Assembly (NCBI GenBank): GCA_015680685.1
Contig: MNCI01002250.1
Coordinates: 907,866 to 932,850 of the forward strand
DNA: 24,985 nucleotides
Reading direction: 5' to 3'
DNA from: Gnetum montanum
Taxonomy: Eukaryota > Streptophyta > Gnetopsida > Gnetales > Gnetaceae
Each line of letters starts with the position of its first letter. The stretch's first letter is position 1. The translations under genes and the position numbers were made by a program. The notes under the pieces were generated by a model. The model saw only the letters and a program-made list of their open reading frames with translations. It searched no databases and was not told the origin of the DNA. Of this stretch, positions 9,245 through 17,734 are shown one piece after another.

Positions 9245-9280
9245 GTGTAAGTTTTGATATTGATGCTTAGCTTTTTGTAG

Positions 9281-9624
9281 ACCTTTTCGGCATCCCCTCT
9301 GACAGGCTTCCCATAGAGGAAAAGGCGAAGAGGAGCCTCGCCTATCAGGAGTGGCTGGAGGAGTGGCTAGGGACCAAGAAGGAGGCTAAGGGGATCCCTT
9401 GTGAGAAGATCAAACCAGAGATTGCCAAAACAATTTATCTCCTGTTCTGGGCCCGGGCTTTCCCCAAAACACTCTTGCAGGGGAGGTTCTTTACCATAGA
9501 ACAGACCCGTATCATGCGGGAGGTTATGGAGGAAGGGACCCAGTTTGACTGGGCAAGCTACTTTGCTGAGGGATTACACACTGAGATGATCAGGCTTCGC
9601 CAAAAGCTTGATTCTCGTTTCAAC
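9281..9624 (+). CDS. Antisense gene exon 5: unrecognised, Trp- and Glu/Lys-rich
   Basis: After CTTTTTGTAG (9280) an open frame reads LFGIPSDRLPIEEKAKRSLA, YQEWLEEWLG, then LLFWARAFPKTLLQG and MREVMEEGTQFDWASYFAEG. It stays open to a TAA at 9682. Two in-phase donors are possible: GTGCAT at 9625, giving an 84-bp intron, or GTCATC at 9676, giving an intron of only 33 bp, which is too short for plants. I chose the first, although the donor is weak. No homology is recognised. Confidence 0.5.
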
Positions 9625-9708
9625 GTGCATTACGCCTTCTTCATAGCTTGCCTTCGGCGTTTTGCCGAATTTTTGGTCATCTAAAGGAATGGGGTCTGGG
9701 TGTTGCAG

Positions 9709-10030
9709 GACCGAGACCAGCTATCCAAACCTTGGATTACCCACATTTTCGGCACTACCTGTGGACAGGATCCCCCGGAAGGGATTGGCGAGTCTCTGTC
9801 TATAACGACAAGGGATTTGGCGGCGTCTCGAGTTCGAGGCCCCGACAGCGTAGGCAGGGTGATGCCCACTTACACTGGTGATGCTTCGCGGGGGAAACTC
9901 TTGGTGGTTGAAACTGTAGAGCCTTCGGCTCGGCGTAAAAAGCTAAGCTTAACCGAGGCCTCTGCGGAGCCTGGGAGTGGCACAGGTGAAACCATGCAAG
10001 TCAAAGTTCAACGGAGTAAACCTCTGCCTG
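9709..10030 (+). CDS. Antisense gene exon 6: linker region
   Basis: Bounded by GTGTTGCAG (9708) and GTAAGCTT (10031), both good splice sites. The frame begins DRDQLSKPWITHIFG and becomes low in hydrophobic content, rich in Ser, Glu, Lys and Arg, for example PSARRKKLSLTEASAEPG. It probably forms a disordered linker between the unknown middle domain and the coiled-coil end. It leaves one base of a codon. Confidence 0.6.
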
Positions 10031-10127
10031 GTAAGCTTAAAAGAAACGTAGTGAAAGTTATTGTATTATGCAATTTTTATTCAGGATATTTTGAATCATC
10101 TAAATGTGAATGTGATACGAATAGCAG

Positions 10128-10304
10128 GACCTACGGAGTAGTTGACCCCTGAGACAGGGGCAGTGATATTAAGTCGTGGGGAAGGGACCCCAGTTTTGGA
10201 AGAAGAGGCCCTAGCTGTTAGGACTAGCGACACACACACTCTTGTGCATGAGGAGAGGGAGGAGGCGGGAACTGTTGATGCACTCCCCACTGTAACCGGC
10301 AGAG
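10128..10304 (+). CDS. Antisense gene exon 7: acidic linker with one in-frame stop
   Basis: From the acceptor AATAGCAG (10127), the phase fits exon 6 and the frame reads LTPETGAVILSRGEGTPVLE and EEREEAGTVDALPTVTG. A TAG at 10139-10141 interrupts it near its start; a single C-to-T change from CAG would explain it. An alternative acceptor at 10084 runs into TGA at 10150 and is less likely. The exon ends before GTAGTAAG (10305), leaving one base. Confidence 0.55.
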
Positions 10305-10374
10305 GTAGTAAGCGTATTGGATGTCTTGAGAAGTTTTGTTAATAATTAAGATTTTTAACTAAATTACGCTACAG

Positions 10375-10503
10375 GTGAAGAAGATGTATCCATGTTTGCC
10401 TCTATGAGTAGAACATGGAGAGAGTTTCCTGACAAATTCGCCTTCATGGAAGGCGTTGTCAGCGATATGATCAAGCGCCTCGAGCACGTTGATCCTGGAG
10501 CTG
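10375..10503 (+). CDS. Antisense gene exon 8: short exon
   Basis: Bounded by CGCTACAG (10374) and GGTATGTT (intron from 10504). The frame reads EEDVSMFASMSRTWREF, then DKFAFMEGVVSDMIKRLEHV, and joins exons 7 and 9 in phase at both ends. Forty-three codons, no stop. No motif is recognised. Confidence 0.65.
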
Positions 10504-10580
10504 GTATGTTATAGCTATAATAGGTTTATTTTATTAGAAAGTGGTAATGTTTCACTTATATTGATAATGTTTGCTGTCAG

Positions 10581-11398
10581 GAGCTTGCCTTCGATGGGAC
10601 CCAACAGAGCCCATTGAATTGGACACAGTGGAGCCTCCATCTGACGAGGCGGTTGTGCCATGTAGCATTTATGAGGAGATGTGTAAATGTGCGTTACGCT
10701 TGACTCGCTCCTTGTGGGAGAGTAAGAGTGTCAATGAAGACCTCTGGAAAAGGCTGCAGAGTTCAGAGAGGGAGAAGGAGTCTCTGGCCAAAGAGGTCGA
10801 AGACTTAAAATCACGATGCGAGTTCCTGCAGGCGCGGGCAACGGGTGAGGAGGACTGGTGCATAGCTGTGATTGACTACTCTTGCTATTGGACCGCAATC
10901 AAGAATAGCGTGCAAACCAGTCGGGAGTTGGTGGAGCAGCGAATGCAAATAGAGCTGTTATCTCAGAAAAGCCAAGACTGGAAGGATTTCTGCCCAAGTG
11001 TGCAAGAATGGGGGCAGAAGGAAAAAGATCATAAGCATCTATATAAGCGAGAGTGTCTTGCTTATCTTCAGCACTACCGTGATTCTGCCGTCGAAGCTCA
11101 AACCTTGCGAGTATTCCTTGATGTCATTGGCGCGTCCAAAGCTTTTGAGAAGTTCCAGGAGCAGGTGACAGTAAGCGTATCACCAGAAAGAGAAATGACT
11201 CTTCTCGGGCACGAGACTACTATCCTTACTTTCTTCCCTGATCCACCTCGCTGGACTAGTGTGGAAAAGGGGAAGGTGAAGGCTGGATCTGCTCTGGGGA
11301 ACGGCGTATGGTCTGAACTAACAGAAGATGAGATTATGCAGCGTCTATGGGTCAGTTTAGAACAACTTCCCTTTGCTGCAGAAGCAGGACCATCGCGA
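10581..11398 (+). CDS. Antisense gene exon 9: coiled-coil region
   Basis: This is the longest exon, 818 bp without a stop, bounded by TTGCTGTCAG (10580) and GTATGTTT (11399). The sequence VNEDLWKRLQSSEREKESLA followed by KEVEDLKSRCEFLQ has heptad spacing of Leu/Val and forms a clear coiled coil around residues 45-90 of the exon. A second helical stretch follows (QKEKDHKHLYKRECLAYLQH), and the exon ends in LEQLPFAAEAGPSR. It may oligomerise the product. This long open frame is on the non-coding strand of the retroelement and in a region with no gag-pol coding opposite it. Confidence 0.7.
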
Positions 11399-11474
11399 GT
11401 ATGTTTAAACATTATTGAATCTAAATTTTCCGATTATGATGTCAAGTTTTTGCTAATGTATTTGTTGTATACAG

Positions 11475-11708
11475 GTACAAGAATTGGAGGGCGAAGACGA
11501 ACAGGGTGGGGAACAAACACAAGAAGAGGAGCGTAATAGCGGAGAATGTCCTCTTGTGGAGCCAACATTGGAGCAAGGGCCTCGTGGGGATGGCATTCCT
11601 TGCGAAGGAATACCTTCTAAGAAGGATGACCCACTTGAGGACGATTTATTAGGCTTGGAGGCTGACCTAAGGGATACGGGTGATAGTGGCACTAGGGGGG
11701 ATGTGTAA
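11475..11708 (+). CDS. Antisense gene exon 10: acidic C-terminal tail and stop
   Basis: After TATACAG (11474) the frame reads VQELEGEDEQGGEQTQEEE and continues rich in Glu, Asp, Gly and Pro to DTGDSGTRGDV and TAA at 11706-11708. The phase is zero on both sides of the intron 11399-11474. The composition suggests a disordered, strongly acidic tail. No canonical AATAAA is evident in the next 200 bases. Confidence 0.65.
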   Translation, partial: VQELEGEDEQGGEQTQEEERNSGECPLVEPTLEQGPRGDGIPCEGIPSKKDDPLEDDLLGLEADLRDTGDSGTRGDV

Positions 11709-12261
11709 CTGTAACTTACGCATGATTTTATTGACTGGAATTGAACAATAGTTATATGAATGTTGAAAAGACTGGCATTAAGATCTTCTGTATGGTTTTG
11801 AATACTATTTATTTTATTTTTTTTGGTTTTATCTCTTGATTTGCAATGCGTAAGTGTAGTTGTTAAATGTTTTGAATAAGTTACGTTGTTGTGAAATAGA
11901 ATTGCTAGTTTAAGGCCATCGCGGGCCATCGTGTAACATTTGCGTAAGATACCAGTGAACTAGTTTAAGGCCATTGCGGGCCACGGCTAGTTTAAGGCCA
12001 TTACGGGCCACGACTAGTTTAAGGCTGTTGCAGGCCCACTGCGTAAGTCTGGAAGTGTAATTGATAATACCGTACATTTCTGCGTAATTAAACTAAAATG
12101 ATCAACGAGCGTAAATAACGTATATAAAGAAATGTAAATGGCATAATGAATAGCAAGCATAAATATGTATGAATATATTAAAGAAGATTGATAATACAAA
12201 CTGCTAAGCGTAAAAGGAAAAATTAGTAAAGACATGAAGATGCGCATAAATGCCATTCAGA
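11709..12261. other. AT-rich spacer between antisense gene end and gag-pro end
   Basis: No coding region is recognised on either strand. The segment contains the short tandem array at 11904-12036 and a local concentration of GCGTAA (near 11716, 11848, 11940, 12041, 12082, 12109 and 12206). It would serve as the 3' end of the antisense transcript and the 5' part of the proposed minus-strand intron. Confidence 0.5.
11904..12036. repeat. Four tandem repeats with GGCC hairpin core, related to the 3201-3716 array
   Basis: Units start at 11904, 11959, 11986 and 12013; the last three are contiguous with a 27-bp period. Each reads CTAGTTTAAGGCCATTGCGG followed by GCCACG or a variant. The GGCC...GGCC arms can pair around a short loop. 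The core CYAGTTTA then GYCATNGCGG is shared with the larger array at 3201-3716, suggesting a common origin. The units sit just past the end of the antisense gene. Confidence 0.8.
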
Positions 12262-12294
12262 TCAATCACTAATTCGTAATTGTTTCTTGATGGC

Positions 12295-12300
12295 CTTTAC
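12295..12300 (-). other. Candidate splice donor of a giant minus-strand intron
   Basis: Minus-strand AGC|GTAAAG lies at a codon boundary near the end of the gag-pro frame. Joining it to the AG at 7208-7209 just before the pol ATG would link gag-pro and pol in phase and remove about 5.1 kb, including the whole antisense gene. Splicing between protease and RT is established for Ogre elements of the same lineage. The exact site here is an inference. Confidence 0.35.
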
Positions 12301-12552
12301 GCTCAGTGGTGCGTAAGGGCGGGGAGGTTTGCAGTCTGACTCTTCCACACCACCGTCCTGAAATGGCAGGTTGGCCCAGGCTAGACTGTCATCATTCATT
12401 TCGGTTTGTTTAGGGATTCGGGGATAGGTCTGATCATCTGATGTTTCTATCTCTGAACCTCGTTCCTCTTTGATATTGTTGATAGTCCTGGGGGTGATTT
12501 TGTCACCGCATATTACAACCTCTCTCCCTGCGTAAGGGAGATGTATCTCCTA

Positions 12553-12831
12553 ATGGATTGGTGACGAAATCACCCTCAGTTGGGCTAGCCAGGACCTCCC
12601 TAGAATTAAGTTGAACCCGGGCATCTCCTCGACGACAAGGAATGTAGCATCCGTTGGGAATTGATTCTCTACCACAAATTCAATGCGCACCATTCCCTTG
12701 ACCTGAACCCATGCTCCATTGAACGACTTTACGCACGTTGTCGTTGAGGGATTGATCTGGTCGACTAGATCCAACCTATCCACGATGGGATAAGGGATGA
12801 CATTTGTAGCTGCGCCGTCGTCCACGTGCAC
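12553..12831 (-). pseudogene. Aspartic protease domain
   Basis: The active-site motif VDDGAATNVIP and the later NLILGRSWLAQL match retroviral-type proteases of gypsy elements (D-x-G-A/S-x-x-N, then LGRxWL). The domain follows a stop at 12841 and precedes another at 12550. After that the frame continues for about 95 codons through PYAPLSVKAIKKQL to its final stop. It would process the gag-pol polyprotein. Confidence 0.88.
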
Positions 12832-13845
12832 CCTCCAGATCTAGTATTGACCGACCCGGATGGTGACAAACATGGATTCAGTTGTTACTTGACCTTTCTC
12901 AGGATCATCTTTGATGGATTCTTCATGAAAGGTTAATGAGGTAGGTTTAGGTCGCTCAGCGTCGGAGGGAAACATGACAGCGTGTATCGCTTCCTCCTCT
13001 GCTGGTAAGCTTTCCTCCACAGGTATGGATGTTAGCATGCGGACCATAGCCTCACAGTGTTTTTGAGACGTCATGAGCAGGTCATGGAGGCTCAGTGTTG
13101 TATTTTTTTGTTTCAGAGCCTGTTTGACCTGCGTAAACACGTCGAGCAGATCCCGTTCTTTACTGGCTTGTTTGTCCCCTCTGTCTTCTTCCATTCGCCC
13201 CAAGAGACAGATTTCCCTGGGCGGAACAGTGTTGGTCGGAGGGTTGCTCTTTTTCTTGCTGAGGGTGGGTGGTTGTGTTTCTGCATCCTTGTCCTACCTA
13301 GGAGGTGCAGATGAAGGTACAGAGGCCAAAGGCCTGGGCCTAGCGAAGCCTAGCATAAGGTGATTTTTTGCGGCATTACTAGACGCATCCCCTTCCTTTT
13401 GTTTATTAGGTGATGGTTGGTGATTTGTGTTAGAAGCTTACCTTTGCGTAAAAGGGGCAGCCGGTAATTTTGGCACCCTGAGAATGAAAGGTGCCTTAGG
13501 TGTGGGCACGGACATAGCCGCGGCTTTACTGTTACTGGAAGGCTGAGTTAAATCTAGAGAAGACGTCCGAATGATGAAGGGTGGCCTTGAGACACCACTA
13601 GCTGCCGGTGAAAAGCTTGTCCCCCTTGGTGAGTTGGTAGGTACACGCAAAACAAAAGGTTTTTTGGGTGGTACTTTCCTCTCACTGTCCGTACTCACCA
13701 CGTTGATTGTGTAGGGTGTGTTGTTTGCGTTCAACGGATCCTTGTACACGTGCAACGCTTAGTTTTTTGGATGCGTTGGACTACTACCGTCTAATTTGAG
13801 TGAACCATCGTCAATCATAAATTGGATATCTTCTTTCAACGCCCA

Positions 13846-13887
13846 GCAGTAATCTGTGTCATGACCACACAACTGGTGGTAGTTACA
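13846..13887 (-). pseudogene. Gag Cys/His motif (zinc-knuckle-like)
   Basis: The residues FCNYHQLCGHDTDYCWALKE resemble the C-x2-H-x4-GHDT-x2-C pattern seen in Tat-lineage gag proteins, which takes the place of a classical CCHC knuckle. It lies after the frame slip and before the protease, the expected position for nucleic-acid binding. Confidence 0.75.
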
Positions 13888-14429
13888 GAAATGGTCCAGC
13901 CTGAAAGACCTCGGAACTGGTGGTTCGTCAGGTAGGGCTAAAGAAGGATTCTTCAACAGTTCACAATGACACCTGTGATGCTTCAGAGCTTCCTTGGATA
14001 CCTTCTTAGTCTGAATGCATCCTGCCCCTAATAGTTGCTTCAACAGTTCCGAGTGTTTTACAAGGAGGGCTATATACTTTGAATGATCTTTACGCTCAAA
14101 GTTTGGTTTTGGCTGGGGGGGGGGGCTTGTCAGCGGCAGATGTGTCTTGGCTAGTGCTGCTCGCACTAGCTAAGGTCTCGGCTGATGCTGTAGGTGCCTT
14201 CTTGTTTTTGTTCTTAGCGCCTTCAGCCAGCGCAGCTACCGTCGTTGTTATTGTTTTACCTTTATCCTTGCCTTTGTTGTTAGTGTTTTTGTAGGTGACA
14301 TACGCCGGGTCTTTGCTAGCCTCCGCAGCATCTTGGATGCTTTTGGTCTGGGCGAAGGCTTGATGTAAGGAGCTAGGGGAAAGGTAGTATAGCTTAGACT
14401 TGATGAAGTCATTAACTGCTCCCTTGAAG

Positions 14430-14800
14430 ATGCCCAGCAAATGGGCCTCCGTGATTGGCTCATGGATTTCGTTCAAAGTAGCACTCCATCACTGTATGAA
14501 CTTTTGGATTGGTTCGAGCGGGTCTTGTTTCACTCCCATGAGTTGATCTAACGTGACCTCCAGCATTAGGTTGTATTTAAAGTGAGTCACGAACTGTGTC
14601 AGGAGCTCTTCCAAGGTTGAGATGGAAGAGCGAGGGAGGGCTCAATACCAATCCAAAGCTCTCCCTGCCAAAGACATTGCAAAGACACGGATGATTATGT
14701 GAGGCCACTGCTGTAACAACAAAGATTCAGATTTGAAGGTGACCAGGTGAGCGTTAGGATCTCCCTCCCCATTATATTTAGTGAAATGGGGTAAGGACAT
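14430..14800 (-). pseudogene. Retrotransposon gag core domain
   Basis: The stretch MSLPHFTKYNGEGDPNAHL, then FAMSLAGRALDWY, a stop at 14642, ALPRSSISTLEELLTQFVTH and a stop at 14489 follows the plant retrotransposon gag pattern: PxFxxYxGxxDP, then LxGxAxxWY, LxxxSI and FxxxF. This is the structural protein of the virus-like particle. Two stops fall inside it in this copy. Confidence 0.88.
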
Positions 14801-16027
14801 CCTGGGGGGCAACAATAGCATGGGGACTGTTGGACTAATAGGATCATCTTGATAGAAGTCCATGATCTATATAGTGTCTAAACCAGCGGCCTTAAGGCAT
14901 CTAACCTCCTCGGTGAGGGTCTGAATGAGTAAGAATGCTTGATCTAAGCCTGTTGATGAAGATGCTTGTGCAGGAGGAATAGGGGGTTGAACTGGAAGAG
15001 CGATGCTAGGGAGTGAAAATGGAGGAATGGCTTAACTGGCAGGTGGTGCAGCAGGGATCCCCGCGGATGAAGCTGCCTGCGAAGACCACCACCCACCGAG
15101 TTGAGTAGAGAGATTAGCCGCTGTCGGCTGCACGAGATAGGGATAGGGATATTTTAGGACCATCTGCGGAACATGCGTTGCGGGTGCAGCCAAGGGTTGC
15201 ACACCATATACCGCAGACTAGTTATGTTGTGCCACGGGGATGATCCAATGACTCGCGGCAGGCTGTTGGACGGATGTCTGTGGTTGAATGACGGCTGTGA
15301 TCTGTTGGGTTGGAGGGGGCGGCAACGATAGAGTCTACACCGGGCGAGTTGTAGATATGGTTTGGGGTTGGATCTGAGGGATGAAATAAGGTGCGGTGGA
15401 TGCAGGAACCACCGACGAAATGCTGATTACGCATGGTGACGAAACCGCCCCCATGTTATTTTGGGGTATTTGCACTTGCAGCCCAGACGACTGCGTAGTG
15501 GCTTGTGGAATGACAGGAATGTGAGTTTGTGTGTTCATGGCGGGATTAAGAGGGGCGGCTTCTCCGTTGAGAGGGAATAAGGGATTTATGTAGGTGTGGG
15601 GGCTCAGAGTATGGTATGAATGTTCAGACTAGGCTGCAAATTCGTCATCTTCTTCCTCCCCGTTCTAGGGTTCCAGCATAGCTTGGGTAGCCTGACTCTT
15701 AGCCATGACCAATTGTGTTATGATTTCATGGTAATGTTCTGTCAGAGAAATGATGTCGTAGGCAGTAGGGGTAAAATCTTGACCCACTTGGTGGATCATC
15801 TTAAAATTTTGTTTTGCCTCGATTTCGGCTCGGCTAAGGGCAAGCTTTGCCTGGATCTTGACGCAGATGAAGTTATATTCCTCAGGGGTTATGACGGTAA
15901 ATACGGGGTCTTTGCCCTACAGTCTCAACGACTGACGTGACGGTCCCTGAGGTCCTATAACACCAGAAGCTGGTCCAGTGGCAGTGATGGGATTCACAGA
16001 TGTGGCACCCGAGTCAGTTGTGATCAT

Positions 16028-16281
16028 TGCGGCTATGGTTGTGTATGAAGAATCCAGTGGTCAAGTAGATTAACGGTAATAAATGACTGGATCTAAAAGG
16101 TGATGGACAAGCAAGATCACGATTAGGCTTTCTACCCTGTAGGATTCCAAAGGAATCATTACTATGACCGATCTACACCGCACGATTTTATAAACTTCCC
16201 TAGAGGTATTACGTTTACGTTTTGGCAACGCGGGTACAGATTGCTTATAGGGTTACTTGTAAAATACGAATTGGAGCCTAG
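16028..16281 (-). other. Untranslated leader between primer-binding site and gag
   Basis: About 250 bp separate the primer-binding site from the gag ATG, with an in-frame TGA a few codons upstream of that ATG. No other feature is seen. In LTR elements this stretch commonly holds packaging and dimerisation signals, but I see none that I can support. Confidence 0.5.
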
Positions 16282-16299
16282 GCCCTCCTTCTAGCGCCA
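16282..16299 (-). other. tRNA primer-binding site
   Basis: Six bases inside the right LTR the minus strand reads TGGCGCTAGAAGGAGGGC. It starts with TGG, which pairs with the CCA end of a tRNA, and it sits where minus-strand DNA synthesis begins. It is not the common initiator-Met site (TGGTATCAGA). I cannot name the tRNA without a search. Confidence 0.75.
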
Positions 16300-17084
16300 G
16301 AAAACTGTAACGACAGAAAATGTCGGTAGCTGGAAAATACCAAACAAAATAAGTGTACACAGTCTTAACCACGGATCCGTGCGAGGGCTATGCTGGAGAA
16401 AACGAATCCGTAGTGCCCTGAACGGTCTTGTCAATCAGACAGGGACTTACTTAATCAGTAAATAGACGAAGATTATAGGTGTTCCGTGGAACGATTTGAT
16501 TCAATAAATCACGAGAGGAGAGGAAAACGATGTAGATAAATTGCAATAATGACAACGTTAACACGACAAAGGGAATTGGATTTAAGAGAAATGCGTGATT
16601 TCAAGATCTGTACTTTGACCTGGAAAAATGAGTATCTTGTATACAAAATTACAATGGGAAGACTCTGATTATCTTGTGCGGAACATACACAAAATAATAA
16701 GAAATCTGTTTAACAAGGAGTGCAGAATGAAGCTCAGTCTACCTTATAAGCCAAAGACGGAGTGCAAGGAAGGTCAAGCTTTGATGTCTATCAACCAATT
16801 GTGTCTGGTCAATAGATCTTGGCAACCGCACCAGATGATCTCGCGATCTCTGATCTATCTTCTTCGCTTTGGATAGTCTCTGCTCAAAACTGCCAAGGAT
16901 CACCGATGGGAGAACTGTATTTTCGCCAAAGGGTATGATCGCTCCTACTGCCAAATGCTTGAAAAATCTCTCTTATTTCTGCTCAAGGATGATAACTGCC
17001 AAAAGTTGAAGATGCCAGCCACTACTCTCTCTTTTTCCGCCAAAAGAAGTCCCAAAAGTCCCCTCTTTTCCTCGCCAACTGAGG

Positions 17085-17092
17085 TATTTATA
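17085..17092 (-). promoter_or_regulatory. TATA box of the retrotransposon promoter
   Basis: The minus strand reads TATTATAAATACC in a GC-richer setting, about 820 bp into the LTR. The same site is conserved in the left LTR at 1178-1185. Transcription would start roughly 30 bases further left and give an R-U5 of about 750 bases. Confidence 0.6.
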
Positions 17093-17221
17093 ATATGCAG
17101 AAAAGGCACGGCCTTGATGACACGTGTCTCGAACTTTCCGAATACCGTTGACTTGATGAACTGGCTATGTCATGTCATATTGCAACGTACGCTATCAACA
17201 CTTTGTTGAAGCTGCTTCATG

Positions 17222-17734
17222 ATTACGCACAATACGCTTATCAGCGTATTGCGCGTATGGATAGCAAATGCGTAACTGCTTTTGCCGGCTTTACACTGTA
17301 TTACACTTATTTACGCTGCGTCGCGTGGTAGATCGTAACAAGGCATGGAAATAGTGATTCAAGCTGTTTTACGCTCATTTACATAGCAAAGCGTAGTGAA
17401 GCATAAAAAATGATCAACTCAACGATAAATTACGCTGACGTACGCTGCGTAGCGTGACCAGCGTAAAGTGATCAATCTGCAAAAAGGAAAGGAGCCTAAT
17501 CTGTCACGCTTCCTTTGGATTTTCCTTTTGACCTTTTTGAAGCTCATTACGCTGCCTTGCGTAATAGAGCATAAATCAGACCCTGGTCAAAAGACTTAGC
17601 AGGATATGAGAGAAGTTGCATATTACGCTGCTTAGGCCTTAAGCTTCACCAAATCTGCTAAAGTAAGTTACCCTCTGATGTCAAACTATCTTAAGCAAAA
17701 TTACGCTAAGCGTCATTACGCTATGTTGCGTAAT
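17222..17734. promoter_or_regulatory. GCGTAA/TTACGC motif cluster in U3 of the 5' LTR
   Basis: About twelve copies of the hexamer occur in some 510 bp, 130-650 bp upstream of the TATA box in element orientation. The inverted pair ATTACGC/GCGTAAT at 17715-17734 is identical to the one in the left LTR. Chance expectation for both strands is well below one copy. An enhancer role is inferred from position. Confidence 0.5.

Larger units (their letters stand above)
7699..11708 (+). pseudogene. Antisense multi-exon gene inside the retrotransposon (about 1,040 codons)
   Basis: This is a plus-strand gene, opposite to gag-pol, assembled from ten exons: 7699-7817, 8083-8531, 8611-8885, 8981-9244, 9281-9624 (end uncertain), 9709-10030, 10128-10304, 10375-10503, 10581-11398 and 11475-11708. 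Most introns start GTA/GTAAG and end CAG or TAG. Phases agree at 7817/8083, 8885/8981, 10030/10128, 10304/10375, 10503/10581 and 11398/11475. The N-terminus is Lys-rich; exons 2-3 resemble an FCP1/NIF-type HAD domain; the middle is unrecognised; exon 9 has a coiled coil and exon 10 an acidic tail. Defects are TAG at 8723, TAG at 10139, a one-base disagreement across the exon 2/3 junction, and a doubtful exon 5/6 junction. Antisense extra ORFs are known in Tat elements, but I do not recognise this product. Function unknown. Confidence 0.7.
12262..16027 (-). pseudogene. gag-pro: Gag-protease polyprotein, broken
   Basis: This frame opens at ATG 16027 and ends at TGA 12262-12264, about 1,255 codons. 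It contains a Pro/Gln-rich N-terminal region, the retrotransposon gag core, a Lys-rich linker, a Cys/His motif and an aspartic protease. One frame runs from 16027 to a run of eleven G at 14115-14125; a slip there moves the rest into a second frame that stays the same to the end. In-frame stops lie at 15917, 15665, 15629, 15335, 15218, 15032, 14867, 14642 and 14489 in the first part, and at 13759, 13438, 13294, 12841 and 12550 in the second. Most are TAG or TGA, explicable by C-to-T change. The frame stops cleanly before RT, so pol lies in a separate frame about 5 kb further on. Confidence 0.88.

Noticed and set aside
11453-11929. Minus-strand 158-codon open frame opposite exon 10
   Set aside because: Ser/Pro/Leu-rich composition is the expected reverse reading of the acidic exon. 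It includes non-coding AT-rich sequence and has no motif.
13057-13363. Plus-strand open frames opposite gag-pro
   Set aside because: Shadows of the minus-strand gag-pro frame, which is continuous apart from stops and has recognisable domains on either side.
14079-14294. Plus-strand Ala/Leu/Val-rich frame resembling a membrane protein
   Set aside because: It is the reverse reading of the Lys/Thr/Ala-rich gag linker and crosses the eleven-G run.
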